Of a DNA stretch of 64,000 nucleotides, positions 1-8,543 are shown piece after piece. This DNA is from Ardenticatenaceae bacterium (GTDB lineage: Bacteria > Chloroflexota > Anaerolineae > Promineifilales > Promineifilaceae). The stretch lies in the NCBI GenBank assembly GCA_020634435.1, contig JACKBS010000006.1, positions 310,001 to 374,000 on the forward strand, given 5' to 3'. The translations under genes and the position numbers were made by a program. Under the pieces are notes generated by a model. It did no database searches. It was not told where the DNA came from and saw nothing but the letters and a program-made list of their open reading frames with translations. Numbering within the stretch: position 1 is the stretch's first letter; the number at the start of each line of letters is the position of its first letter.

Positions 1-1549
1 TGCGGTAGTCGCCGAAGACCTGCTCGTAGGGCACGATGCTTTGCTCGTCGCCGAACTCGGTGGGGTTTTCGCTGAGCAGTCCGCCGCACGAGACCGGATC
101 GGCCAGACATTCGGCGGGCAGTTCCACATCTTCACCCTCAAAGCCGCTCAAATCGACCAGATCGGGCGCAAACACATTTTCCGCGTGCCCACCGCCTGGT
201 CCAGGGCCACCTTGACCCGCGCCCTGGTTGCTGCCACTGCCTTGTCCTGCGCCTTGCCCTTGTCCACTGCCATCACCAGAACCCTGCCCTTGCCCCTGAC
301 CTTGTCCTTGGCCCTCACCTTCGCCTTGTCCTTGCCCCTGGCCTTGACCATTGCCTTCCGCCTGTTGGCTCTGGCCAGATTGATTACCCTGACCCGCTTG
401 CGCCACTTCTTGCCGCCCTTCTCCCAGCTGATTGGCAGCGGCGTTGGCCTGCCCAGCGGCGGCGTTACTTTGGGCGCGCTGCTGGAGGGTGCCCGCGGCC
501 TGTTGCAGCGCTTGCTGCGCGGCGGCGACGTCTCCGTTTTGCAGCGCTTCGGCAGCGGCGGCGAGTTCATTGGCCAGTTCGCTATCGACATCTTGGAGGG
601 AAGCTGCCGTTTCTGCCAAATCTTCCGCCAACTGGGCCAACTCCTCATCCGACAATGTTGGTAAGCTCTCCGCCAACTGCGCTGCCGCCGCGCCCGCCTG
701 GGACAAATTGCCATTTTGCAAATTTTGCCCCAGCGACTGGCTATTCTGGTTTTCCGCCAGTGGCTGCCCTGCATCTTGCAAGGATTGTTGCAGATTGGAT
801 TGATCGTTGTTGGCCGCCAGCTCGCGCAAATCTGCTTCCGCCTCCGACAGCGTGGCGACGGCTTCTTCCTGGCTCAGGTTGCCCTGCTCCAGCCCTTCCA
901 GGGCATTTTGGATTGGCTCGGTTAGCTCTTCTTTTTGCTCGTCGGTCAGTTCGGGGTTCTGGATGATTTCTTCTTGCAGCGTTTCCAGCGTCTCTACCTG
1001 CTCGGCGATGGTTTCCTGGATGGCGCGGCTTTTGAGGAGGGCGGTTTCCTGGGTGTTGGGCAGAAGTACGGCCGTTCCCAACAAAACAAGCGCCACCAAA
1101 ATCACCAACCAATCCTGCCGGTTCACTTTGAAGGGCAGCATCACCTGGGTATCGACGCGGCGAACGGCCGTTAACGTGTCGTTCAATTGCAAATCGGCAA
1201 AGGTGGAATTGGTGTCTAGCTGCTGCGTTTGGATTTCAACGGCCGTACTGGCTCGCTCCTTCAGCAAAAATTGCCGGTCGGCAAACCGCGCCTGCTGTAG
1301 CAAATCCCGCCGCTGGCTGATTAGCCAGATGACTGCGCCGAGCAAGCCAACCAGCCCCAAGCTACCCGCTACCAGCCCAACTTCCTGGTTTGTCAGCAGC
1401 GGGCGAAAGCGAGCGATGGTCGCTACGACCACGCCTAGCAGCAGGCCCAGCAGCAGGCCACGCGGCAGCCACAACAGGCCATCCCGCATCCGGCGACGGC
1501 CGTTCCACTGCCTCAACTGCTGTTTTAATTCCTCAAATCGTTCGTTCAT
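1..1549 (-). CDS. Membrane protein with coiled-coil and Gly/Gln-rich tail (DUF4175-like), partial
   Basis: The gene runs off the left edge; about 516 residues are visible from ATG 1549. Hydrophobic segments lie near residues 28-46, 57-77 and 147-163. A long Ala/Gln/Glu-rich stretch (about 170-400) looks coiled-coil. A run of alternating Gly-Gln/Gly-Glu follows at about 410-455, and then an acidic region with two Cys. This arrangement is typical of DUF4175-like membrane proteins encoded beside MoxR/DUF58 clusters, but I cannot confirm the family. It is the last visible gene of the leftward operon starting near 7119. The exact role is unknown; association with the adjacent ABC exporter is inferred from position only. 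Confidence 0.75.
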   Translation of the reverse strand, partial: MNERFEELKQQLRQWNGRRRMRDGLLWLPRGLLLGLLLGVVVATIARFRPLLTNQEVGLVAGSLGLVGLLGAVIWLISQRRDLLQQARFADRQFLLKERASTAVEIQTQQLDTNSTFADLQLNDTLTAVRRVDTQVMLPFKVNRQDWLVILVALVLLGTAVLLPNTQETALLKSRAIQETIAEQVETLETLQEEIIQNPELTDEQKEELTEPIQNALEGLEQGNLSQEEAVATLSEAEADLRELAANNDQSNLQQSLQDAGQPLAENQNSQSLGQNLQNGNLSQAGAAAAQLAESLPTLSDEELAQLAEDLAETAASLQDVDSELANELAAAAEALQNGDVAAAQQALQQAAGTLQQRAQSNAAAGQANAAANQLGEGRQEVAQAGQGNQSGQSQQAEGNGQGQGQGQGEGEGQGQGQGQGQGSGDGSGQGQGAGQGSGSNQGAGQGGPGPGGGHAENVFAPDLVDLSGFEGEDVELPAECLADPVSCGGLLSENPTEFGDEQSIVPYEQVFGDYR

Positions 1550-1557
1550 GTTTTTTT

Positions 1558-1704
1558 GCCACAGAGGGCACAGAGGAAAAAGAGAAAATCTCTAATGTCT
1601 CTATGTTCTTGCTGTGGCCGGCGTCTCGCCGTACCATCTTTCTGGCGCGGTTGGAAACCGGCCAGAGCAACTTAAATCTCTAAAAACTCTGTGCTCTCTG
1701 TGGC
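1558..1704. repeat. Intergenic inverted repeat, CACAGAGGGCACAGAG family
   Basis: Arms at 1558-1575 and 1687-1704 are complementary with one mismatch, so the gap between two operon genes can fold into a long-armed hairpin. The same arm sequence recurs at 20997-21161, and a solo copy lies near 27061-27080. There is no T-run, so it is not a classical terminator. It may be a mobile or processing element. Confidence 0.7.
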
Positions 1705-1712
1705 CAATGTTC

Positions 1713-2666
1713 TTACTGCGTGGCGATTTTGCGGACGCGCCGCACAGTGGCGTAGAACAAAATCACCGACAGCAAAATGTAAAAAATCAAAAAGAGCGGC
1801 CAGGGTGAAAAGAGCCAGATCGAATGGCTGGCCCCGGATGCACCGCCAACGGAACTGCTGAAATACCAGAGAGAACCTTCCTCCACCAGCACAATATCGC
1901 TCACAACAAGGGTGGCGGGCAGATTAGTGGCTGCCAGAACCATGAGCAAATACATCAGGCCCGCTTCGGCCGTCCAGCTGAGAAGGGCGGCCCCGGCAAA
2001 AAATGGGCTCATGATCATGGTGAACAGCCCCACCACCACCGGCACGCCCACGGTAATGAACAAGGCCCCGGCAAATGTGACCACGCTGGCGGACAGCGTC
2101 GTGCGCATGCGGGAAGAAGCATACAGACCCCACAGGGCAAACGTGACTGCGCTCACCAACACAATCACCTGCGACAAAACCAGTTCGATGACCGCCACAC
2201 CACCCATCAAAAAGGCGATGCTTTGTAGCGGAATGGCGGCAAAAATCAGCAGCAGCACATAGCTCAACGCCGACACCAGCTTGCCGGCCACAAACGATTT
2301 GGCTGAAAGCAGCGTGGTGCGCAGCAAGTCGTAGGTCTGCCGCTCCTTCTCGCCGCTGATGGCCCCGGCAGTAAACGATGGCCCTACCAGGATAACCAGC
2401 ATTGCCTGTATGCCCAGCACCGAGCTAAAGATCACCTTGCCTACATCGCGGGAATCTGGGCCAAACGGGCCGCTGGCCGATGAGGCAAATGCGGAATACA
2501 CCAGCGTGATGAACCCGCTCATCACCAGCAGGTGGACGGTGAGCACCACAAAGGCGCGCCGCCCACGCATTCGGCTGCGCAGTTCTTTGACGGTGACGGG
2601 ATTCTCCCGCAGCCGCTGCATGAAACTTTTCTTTTTGGTGACTGGTTCTTGTACAAGTTCGGTCAT
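1713..2666 (-). CDS. ABC transporter permease (ABC-2 type)
   Basis: 317 residues from ATG 2666. An upstream in-frame extension runs through the AT-rich repeat and is rejected. After a basic cytoplasmic N-terminus with a KELRSRMRGRR-like segment there are about six membrane helices, with the GEKERQTYDLL region typical of ABC-2/NosY-like permeases (inner-membrane component of an exporter). It follows a second permease (2736-3563) and an ATPase (3560-4513) in the same leftward operon, so the transporter is probably one ATPase with two dissimilar permeases. The substrate is not evident. Confidence 0.85.
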   Translation of the reverse strand: MTELVQEPVTKKKSFMQRLRENPVTVKELRSRMRGRRAFVVLTVHLLVMSGFITLVYSAFASSASGPFGPDSRDVGKVIFSSVLGIQAMLVILVGPSFTAGAISGEKERQTYDLLRTTLLSAKSFVAGKLVSALSYVLLLIFAAIPLQSIAFLMGGVAVIELVLSQVIVLVSAVTFALWGLYASSRMRTTLSASVVTFAGALFITVGVPVVVGLFTMIMSPFFAGAALLSWTAEAGLMYLLMVLAATNLPATLVVSDIVLVEEGSLWYFSSSVGGASGASHSIWLFSPWPLFLIFYILLSVILFYATVRRVRKIATQ

Positions 2667-2681
2667 AATGCCTCGAAAAAG

Positions 2682-2751
2682 ATTGTAATTGGGTAATTGA
2701 GTAATTTGAGAATTACTTTCCAATTGCTTAATTACTCAATTACTTAATTTC
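2682..2751. repeat. AT-rich intergenic inverted repeat (AATTGAGTAATT family)
   Basis: The gap upstream of the permease carries repeated AATTGAGTAATT-like units on one arm and AATTACTCAATT-like units on the other, able to pair as an imperfect hairpin. A relative lies at 7175-7231. It sits inside an operon, so it may be a transcript-processing or mobile element. Confidence 0.65.
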
Positions 2752-3563
2752 CCCGCCTGCCGTACAATGCCCCACCAGAGGAAGAGTACGGCCGTTCCAT
2801 ACACTACAGCTGGGGTGACAATGCTGCCGGGCAACGCGGCGCCGTCATCTGCGCCCAACAGCTTCCAAATGCCCAGCCAGATGGCGCTGTTGCTAAAAAT
2901 CTTCATCACCACCACGATGACATAGCTGCCTGCCAGGGCATACGTGGCCGAACGCACCCAGGTGGAGATGTACATGCCGATAAACGCCGCAAACAGCACT
3001 TCCACCCACGGCCGTATCATGGCCCCCAAGCCGATGAAAAAGCCAGAAACGGCCGTAACGCCCGATACAAAATTTAACACGCAAAACAGCATGATCGCTT
3101 GCCAGCCGCTTAACGCCAGCATGAGCTTCCAAATGGGCAGCCGGGCCAGCCCGCCAAATAGCTTGGCTAGCAAAATGCTGGCTGTGGAATGCGGCGTCAG
3201 GCGCAAAATGTCCCACGTGCCGCGAGCCACTTCCATGCTCACCGTGGGGGCGGTGAGCGCCGGGGCCATAAACGAGCCATAGATTGTTAACATCGAAAGC
3301 AGTGCGCCCGGCAGACACACCACGCACATAAAAATGTACAGCTCTTCATTTTCGGCCGTACCAAGCAGGGCCGGATTTGTACCTGCGCACAGCCCCAGCA
3401 CAATGGCGGCCATCACCACAAACGGTGAATAGCGCCGCAGCGTCTCGTAAAATGGATTCGGATTGCCCCAGCCGCCTTTCTCGCGCAGATAAATGGGGTT
3501 CTCGTTCAGCGAACGAAACCAACGCCAACCTGCCCGCAGCTCTGCTGGTGAAGCCCAACTCAA
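2736..3563 (-). CDS. ABC transporter permease, TTG start coupled to the ATPase gene
   Basis: 275 residues with about six hydrophobic helices and no recognisable soluble domain, fitting the ABC-2 permease fold. The only usable start is a TTG at 3563 that overlaps the TGA stop of the ATPase gene (TTGA), implying translational coupling. A Shine-Dalgarno-like AAAGGG lies about 11 bases upstream. Near the N-terminus the WFRSLNENPIYLREKG segment is the kind of cytoplasmic coupling helix seen in these permeases. It pairs with the permease at 1713-2666. Confidence 0.82.
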   Translation of the reverse strand: MSWASPAELRAGWRWFRSLNENPIYLREKGGWGNPNPFYETLRRYSPFVVMAAIVLGLCAGTNPALLGTAENEELYIFMCVVCLPGALLSMLTIYGSFMAPALTAPTVSMEVARGTWDILRLTPHSTASILLAKLFGGLARLPIWKLMLALSGWQAIMLFCVLNFVSGVTAVSGFFIGLGAMIRPWVEVLFAAFIGMYISTWVRSATYALAGSYVIVVVMKIFSNSAIWLGIWKLLGADDGAALPGSIVTPAVVYGTAVLFLWWGIVRQAGKLSN

Positions 3564-4513
3564 TTCACAATGCCCTTTGTCACCTGCAAAAAGACGTCTT
3601 CCAGATCGCCGGTTTCTTCCTGGAACGCGACCACCTGAAAATTGTTGCTAATCAGGCTGGCCAATAGCTGGCTCAGCACCGCGTCGTCGCCGGTAAAATC
3701 AAAGCGCAGCGAATCCGAAGGGATGTCGGCTTCCTCGGCGGTGATGATGCTTTCAACGGCTTCATGGTGCAGCAAAAATTCCTGGATTGGTGTTAAATCG
3801 CCCAGGGCACGCAGCTGGATCAGCCGGTGGGTCCGCAGCTGCCGCTTCATCTCGGCCATGTCGCCGTAGGCCACCAGGCTTCCTGCTTCCAAAATAGCAA
3901 TGCTGGTGCAAATATCCGCCACTTCGGACAGGATGTGCGAGGAGAAGAAAATTGTCTTGCCCATCATCTTTAGCTCGCGCAGCAATTCGCGAATTTCAAT
4001 ACGGGCGCGTGGATCCAGGCCGCTGGCCGGTTCATCCAAAATGAGCACCTGCGGATCGTGCGCTAGCGTGCGCGCCAGGCAAAGCCGCTGCTTCATGCCC
4101 CGGCTCAGGCTGTCTACAAAAGCATCTTTTTTGTGGCCCAAATCCACTAATGCCAGCAGATCATCAATCATGCCGACGCGAGTGCTGGGCGGGATGTCGT
4201 AGCAGGCGGCAAAAAAATCCAGGTACTCCCATACCTTCATGTCGTCATAAACACCAAAAAAGTCGGGCATGTAGCCAATATTGCGGCGCACGGCGCGCGG
4301 GTTATCGGTGACCGATTCGCCTGCTACCCATGCTTTGCCGCTGGTGGGCTTGAGCAGGGTGGTGAGAATGCGCATAGTGGTTGTCTTACCCGCCCCGTTG
4401 GGGCCAATGAAGCCAAACACCTCGCCTTCTTCGATGTTGAGCGTCAGGTCATTCAGGGCGGTCAGATCGCCGTATTTTTTGGTGAGTCCTTGAATTTCGA
4501 TGATTGTTGACAT
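3560..4513 (-). CDS. ABC transporter ATP-binding protein
   Basis: 317 residues from ATG 4513. Walker A GPNGAGKTT is at 37-45, the signature LSRGMKQ at 136-142, and Walker B VLILDE at 156-161, followed by the D-loop SGLDP; the H-loop SSHIL is near 195. The Q-loop region reads YMPDFFG, with Asp where Gln is usual, as in some exporters of this subfamily. The C-terminal third is a regulatory extension of the CcmA/NatA type. It energises the two permeases encoded just downstream. Upstream is the large surface protein 4633-7119. Confidence 0.93.
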   Translation of the reverse strand: MSTIIEIQGLTKKYGDLTALNDLTLNIEEGEVFGFIGPNGAGKTTTMRILTTLLKPTSGKAWVAGESVTDNPRAVRRNIGYMPDFFGVYDDMKVWEYLDFFAACYDIPPSTRVGMIDDLLALVDLGHKKDAFVDSLSRGMKQRLCLARTLAHDPQVLILDEPASGLDPRARIEIRELLRELKMMGKTIFFSSHILSEVADICTSIAILEAGSLVAYGDMAEMKRQLRTHRLIQLRALGDLTPIQEFLLHHEAVESIITAEEADIPSDSLRFDFTGDDAVLSQLLASLISNNFQVVAFQEETGDLEDVFLQVTKGIVN

Positions 4514-4530
4514 AATGCCACTCTTGCTCA

Positions 4531-4621
4531 AGCCTGACAGGTTTCCAACCCAACTTTGCGGTTAGGTGCATTGCTGTCCAAGTTGGTTTACAAACAAGAT
4601 TCTGCGTAAACCTGTCAGGCT
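4531..4621. repeat. Intergenic inverted repeat, AGCCTGACAGGTTT arms
   Basis: Perfect 14-base arms (4531-4544 and 4608-4621) enclose 63 bases between the surface-protein gene and the ATPase gene. No T-run follows, so read-through is likely. It belongs to the set of family-specific intergenic hairpins in this window. Confidence 0.7.
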
Positions 4622-4632
4622 TTGGGGTTGAT

Positions 4633-7119
4633 TTACTCGTTCAAATTACCAGTGAGGATTGGGTACACTTCGCCGATGCCCAGGCCAAACTGGCTGTTGG
4701 TGTCTTCTAGCCGCAGGCGCACTTCGTTGTTGGGGCCGATGTAGGGCGCAAAATCGGTGATGAGATTTTTGCCCCAACTTACGGTGCCTAACGGCTGCCA
4801 CAGGTTTTGCTCAAAGTCCCAAATGCGCATGTCTGGCGTGAGCTGAGTTGGGTCTTCATATTGCTGCGTCAGTGAAATACTGAGCTTGGTAACGTCCATG
4901 TTTTGGAATTCGGGCCAGGGAGTGTAGGAAAATTCCACCCAACCGCCGTTGAGATACAAATCTTGAATGGTGGGATTGTAAACGTTGTTATTGCCCAGCG
5001 ATTCCCAGTTGAGCAAGGAAACGGGCAGGGTCACGTTACGGCCGCTTACAATATTTTGCTCCAGGGGAATTTCAATCAGGTAGAGGGTAGTGTTTTGCGT
5101 GTCGAAAGTTTCGTCGCGTACGGCCGTTTCCAACTGTTGTTCGTGTGACCAGGCAATCAGCACCACGCTGTCCGATGGCAGGCTGAACGTGCTGGTGGTC
5201 CCAAACGAGTTGCTTTCCAGGGCTTGCAGAAGCTGCCAACGCGGGTAGAGCACGCGGTCGTTGTAATAATCATAGGAACCCAGAATGGTATCGGCATTGG
5301 CCGAAAGCGGCGCATTGGTGCTGTAGCCGCCCATAAAAGCTGGAGATGTGCCGCTGCTGGCCACGCCAAGCGGTTGGGAAACGGCCGTTCGGTCGTTGGG
5401 CAAAATATCCCCGATAGCAACGGCCGTGCTGCCCAGCAATACCGAGGCTGTCTCCAGCGTAACATCGCTGTTGTTCAGGATGTCCATCGCCAAAACCAGG
5501 CTGTTGCCTTCCAGCGTCAGCGTGGCCGAGCCGGAAATATCGACCGCCGGGCGAGCGCTCTCGGCCAAAAAGACCGTTACCTGGCCAATGTCCACTCGCA
5601 CATCGGAAATAGTCACGTCGTTGCCGTAGGTGATGCTGCCAATGTCGGGTTCATCACTGTTAAACGGCACGCCAAAATCTTGCGTATACGGCCGTGCCAG
5701 CGTCCCGGCGGGCAGTGTGAGATCATAATTCTTGCGCTGCGGCGAATACAGACCCAACAGGCTGTACACATCTGCCTGTTCGCCATCGGCCTGGCTGTAA
5801 GCCACCGAAATCTGGTTGATGATGGTGTCGTTGCCGCGCAGCTGAAAGCCCGTGAAGTAGGTGATGCCGCTAAAAATGACCACCAGCACGGGAATGGTTA
5901 CCCAGGCGCGTTCCAACTGATTGCGTCGCTTGAGTACCCAATAGTTGAGCGGCCCCATCACAACGGTATAAACCAGCAAAAAGGCCAGCAGTTGCAAGAT
6001 GCTGGGCAGGGTGAGTGACGGCAGGCTGGACACAGCTTCGGTGGCGGCATAGACGTTTTGCGGACCGGAACTCCAGTTGTTGCCCAGCGGCACCCGGCTG
6101 GCAATGGCCGCCCAAATCGCCTCGCTGCCGTCCCAATCTAGCAAGGGTGCCAGCCGTGGATCGAGAGCCAAGAAGTACACCGAACCGCGGCCAATTGACT
6201 GGCGTGCCAGCAGGGGCAAATCATCCTGACGGAAAATCAGTTCGCCGCTGCGCAGGCTGCTGGTGGCCACCACGTACGGGCCGGGATCGCGGAAGGGAAT
6301 GCCAATTCGTTCACGCAGACCGGGCAAATCTTCTACCGAGCGGCTGCCATCAATGGTGACGGGCAGCAAATCAGAGAGGGCAACGGCCGTTTTTTGCCAA
6401 TTAGCCCCGCCCGTCACAATGAGCTGACCACCGTTGTGTAGCCATACGTCCAAGGCGGTGCGCTGCTCGCTGGTGAGCTGGCTGGTGTCGGCGTCGTTAA
6501 AAATGAGCACATCGAGCGCGTTCCAGGCAACGGCCGTTTCTGGCAAATCTTCCAGAGTTAAAAAAGCGACCGAAGCATTCGACCGGCTGCCGGGGATACG
6601 CTCCAAAAAGGTGAATTCGGCCGCATCGGGGCTGACTACAGCGTAGAGCAGATGGGAGCTGTCGGTAATGCGGCTGAGGGTGCCGCTGTTGGCCTCGGCG
6701 ACAAGCGTGCCATCATTTTGCCGCAGTGCCAGGTCAATATTGCTGGCTCCGTTATCTAGCTTTATGTAAAGCGTGACGCGTTTGTTAGACTGGGTGGGTA
6801 GGCTGATGGGTGAGCGAAATGTGGATGGGGCCGAGCCAGCGCCGCGAGGCACTTTAATTTCCACATATCCTTCCACAGCGGGTCCTGTGTTGGCGGCCGT
6901 TACCACCACTGGCACCCAATACTCCCCTTTGTAAATGCTGTCAAAGCCCACCGCCACATCGAGGGTAATGCCGTTGTCATTGTCATCCTGGGCGTAAATG
7001 GGCGAAACAACAAGCCCCAGTATAGGGAGAAGCAAGCTAAGGAAGAGAAGGATTCGGATTTTAGGGGTGTTTGTCTTGGCCATGGTTTGTATACGTTTTA
7101 TCGCTGCCATTTGTTCCAT
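4633..7119 (-). CDS. Large exported membrane protein with GATase-like domain, ABC-exporter operon
   Basis: 828 residues. An N-terminal signal or anchor at about 22-42 ends in YAQ. Next are a beta-rich extracellular domain (about 50-160) and a GATase-like alpha/beta segment (about 195-330, with WLHNGGQLIVTGG). Two membrane helices lie near 368-430, followed by a second beta-rich exterior domain to the end. The architecture resembles GldG-like or DUF4350-type partners of ABC exporters, which fits the ATPase and permeases directly downstream. Start ATG 7119 is favoured because a TATAAT box lies 7 bases upstream, implying a leaderless mRNA; internal ATGs at 7110 and 7083 also lack a ribosome site. 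Substrate unknown. Confidence 0.8.
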   Translation of the reverse strand: MEQMAAIKRIQTMAKTNTPKIRILLFLSLLLPILGLVVSPIYAQDDNDNGITLDVAVGFDSIYKGEYWVPVVVTAANTGPAVEGYVEIKVPRGAGSAPSTFRSPISLPTQSNKRVTLYIKLDNGASNIDLALRQNDGTLVAEANSGTLSRITDSSHLLYAVVSPDAAEFTFLERIPGSRSNASVAFLTLEDLPETAVAWNALDVLIFNDADTSQLTSEQRTALDVWLHNGGQLIVTGGANWQKTAVALSDLLPVTIDGSRSVEDLPGLRERIGIPFRDPGPYVVATSSLRSGELIFRQDDLPLLARQSIGRGSVYFLALDPRLAPLLDWDGSEAIWAAIASRVPLGNNWSSGPQNVYAATEAVSSLPSLTLPSILQLLAFLLVYTVVMGPLNYWVLKRRNQLERAWVTIPVLVVIFSGITYFTGFQLRGNDTIINQISVAYSQADGEQADVYSLLGLYSPQRKNYDLTLPAGTLARPYTQDFGVPFNSDEPDIGSITYGNDVTISDVRVDIGQVTVFLAESARPAVDISGSATLTLEGNSLVLAMDILNNSDVTLETASVLLGSTAVAIGDILPNDRTAVSQPLGVASSGTSPAFMGGYSTNAPLSANADTILGSYDYYNDRVLYPRWQLLQALESNSFGTTSTFSLPSDSVVLIAWSHEQQLETAVRDETFDTQNTTLYLIEIPLEQNIVSGRNVTLPVSLLNWESLGNNNVYNPTIQDLYLNGGWVEFSYTPWPEFQNMDVTKLSISLTQQYEDPTQLTPDMRIWDFEQNLWQPLGTVSWGKNLITDFAPYIGPNNEVRLRLEDTNSQFGLGIGEVYPILTGNLNE

Positions 7120-7126
7120 GTGGTTG

Positions 7127-7132
7127 ATTATA
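7127..7132 (-). promoter_or_regulatory. TATAAT -10 box for the exporter operon
   Basis: On the minus strand TATAAT is followed by 7 bases and then the ATG at 7119. A poor TGTGAA-like -35 lies upstream at plausible spacing. Transcription would begin at or within a base or two of the start codon, which explains the missing Shine-Dalgarno. Confidence 0.5.
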
Positions 7133-7174
7133 CCGAATGGAGCAGTTGTTCACACGACGGTTGCCGTATGATTG

Positions 7175-7231
7175 GCAATTGAGTAATTAGTAATTGAGGA
7201 ATTGTGGCTTGGCTTCAATTACTCAATTACC
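7175..7231. repeat. AT-rich intergenic inverted repeat (AATTGAGTAATT family)
   Basis: Arms AATTGAGTAATT (7177-7188) and AATTACTCAATT (7217-7228) pair perfectly. Second copy of the family seen at 2682-2751. It lies between the DUF503 gene and the exporter operon promoter and may end the DUF503 transcript. Confidence 0.65.
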
Positions 7232-7240
7232 ATCTGCCTT

Positions 7241-7528
7241 TCAGGATAGAATCTCAATTTCATAATCGGCGATTGGCACATCCGGGCGGTGGCTTTCTAA
7301 CCAGGTGACTGCTTTTTGCAATTGGCTGTGCAGATGGGCAGCATCGTTGCCCACCGTGACCAAACCGATAACTGCCGTTCCCCACACGTCTTGCTGGTCC
7401 ACTTCGGCCACGGCTACATTAAACTTTTGCGGCAGTCGGTTTAGAATTGATTTGACAATGCTGCGCTTCTCTTTGAGTGAGAAAACGGCTTCTAATTCCA
7501 GGGTAATCAGACAACTGGCTATAATCAT
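7241..7528 (-). CDS. DUF503 family protein
   Basis: 95 residues from ATG 7528, matching the usual DUF503 size. The hallmark N-terminal strand (SCLITLELEAVFSLKEKRS) and the EVDQQDVWGTAVIGLVTVGND segment are visible. A much longer in-frame extension to 7738 crosses the divergent promoter and has no family support. DUF503 proteins (YlxP/HP0095 group) are small soluble proteins, often near rbfA/infB, with an unclear role in ribosome or translation biology. Here it is away from those genes and divergent from the DUF4230 gene. Confidence 0.85.
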   Translation of the reverse strand: MIIASCLITLELEAVFSLKEKRSIVKSILNRLPQKFNVAVAEVDQQDVWGTAVIGLVTVGNDAAHLHSQLQKAVTWLESHRPDVPIADYEIEILS

Positions 7529-7742
7529 GGGCGTATTGTGAAGAAAGGGGTGGCGCAAGTCAAGCACGCAGGTGATTTTGCCAGGGCTGAGGATTTTTAT
7601 CCAAAAGTACTGGGTCAAGAGCGCAACCAAAACGGCCGTTCCGACGTTTTTGTAGTGACGCAGCCTGAAAAAATGGCGTCTTAGAGATGTAAAATACGCA
7701 AAATTTGCCGAAAACCGCACTTTTGCAGGAGTAAACAACCGA

Positions 7743-8468
7743 ATGCTAAGAAAATTAGCTTATCTTTTTTTAATCATTTTTTTCATCGTGGGCGCGATTG
7801 CTGCCTACACCTTTATTGTCACTATCAACAAAGCGCAAACGGCCGCTCAACCCATCGGTGAATTTGTGCAGCAGTTGATGATTCCGGCCACGCCGGTGAT
7901 CTTGCCCAGCGCCTCCACCATCGTGCACGAAATCAATGACCTGGCTCGTCTGGAGACAGCTTCCGTGGAATTGGAGAAGATCGTTACCGCTGAGCGTAAC
8001 AATGATTATCTGTGGGGCGCGATGGGCGAAACCTTAATTTTTGTGGCCAACGGCAAAGTGGTGGCGGGGGTAGACCTGGCTGATATGACCCCTGCGGATA
8101 TCCAGGTGGTGGACCCCACGACGGTTATGGTACACATTCCTGAAGCTGAACTATTTGATGATTTGCCCGCTCTGGACAATGACAAATCTTACGTGGCTGA
8201 CCGGGACACGGGCTTGCTTACGCGAGCGGACCCTGAGTTGGAAACGGAAGTGCGTCGTCTGGCCGAAGACGTGCTGATTGAAGAGGCAATGAATAGCGGG
8301 GTGATGGAGCAGGCCAACTACAATGCCCAACAATTTATGCTGACGTTTATGCAGGGATTGGGCTTTGAAACGGTTATCTTTACCAATGAGACACCACCAA
8401 CGGTTGAACCTTACGTGCAAGAAGTGCCCAAGGGGTATGTGTTGACCACGCCTACGCCTGTTCCGTAA
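7743..8468 (+). CDS. DUF4230 family membrane-anchored protein
   Basis: 241 residues. A single N-terminal anchor (about 5-26) precedes a soluble extracytoplasmic domain matching DUF4230: an ELEKIVTAERNND strand, a VAGVDLADM turn and an acidic helix ending near 200. The C-terminus is a short Pro/Thr tail. An AGGAG site 8 bases before ATG 7743 supports the start. The function of DUF4230 is unknown. It is divergent from DUF503 and convergent with the FAD protein, with a bidirectional hairpin between. Confidence 0.85.
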   Translation: MLRKLAYLFLIIFFIVGAIAAYTFIVTINKAQTAAQPIGEFVQQLMIPATPVILPSASTIVHEINDLARLETASVELEKIVTAERNNDYLWGAMGETLIFVANGKVVAGVDLADMTPADIQVVDPTTVMVHIPEAELFDDLPALDNDKSYVADRDTGLLTRADPELETEVRRLAEDVLIEEAMNSGVMEQANYNAQQFMLTFMQGLGFETVIFTNETPPTVEPYVQEVPKGYVLTTPTPVP

Positions 8469-8480
8469 GAAGGGTAAGCG

Positions 8481-8526
8481 GTGAACGGTAATCGGTAGTA
8501 AGAACCGATTACCGATTACCGTTCAC
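8481..8526. terminator. Bidirectional intergenic hairpin between convergent genes
   Basis: Arms GTGAACGGTAATCGGT (8481-8496) and its exact complement (8511-8526) lie between two convergent genes. There is no strong T-run, so it may act as a bidirectional transcription barrier or 3' end stabiliser rather than a canonical terminator. Confidence 0.6.
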
Positions 8527-8543
8527 GGATGACGATTTACCGA

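Noticed and set aside
410..460. Gly-Gln run as a DNA tandem repeat
   Set aside because: The codons vary; it is a protein-level low-complexity tail rather than an iterated DNA unit. The numbers given here are residue positions in the gene 1-1549.
148..774. 208-residue leftward frame rich in Arg/Lys
   Set aside because: It is a frame-shifted reading of the Gly/Gln-rich part of the real gene 1-1549, which is open in another frame with membrane helices and coiled-coil.
807..1595. 262-residue rightward Ser-rich frame
   Set aside because: Antisense shadow of the 1-1549 gene; composition is that of a complemented Ala/Gln-rich sequence.
5224..6018. 264-residue rightward frame
   Set aside because: Antisense to the 828-residue exporter protein; no family features or start signal.
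7529..7738. 70-residue N-terminal extension of the DUF503 gene
   Set aside because: It crosses the divergent promoter region and the family begins at ATG 7528.
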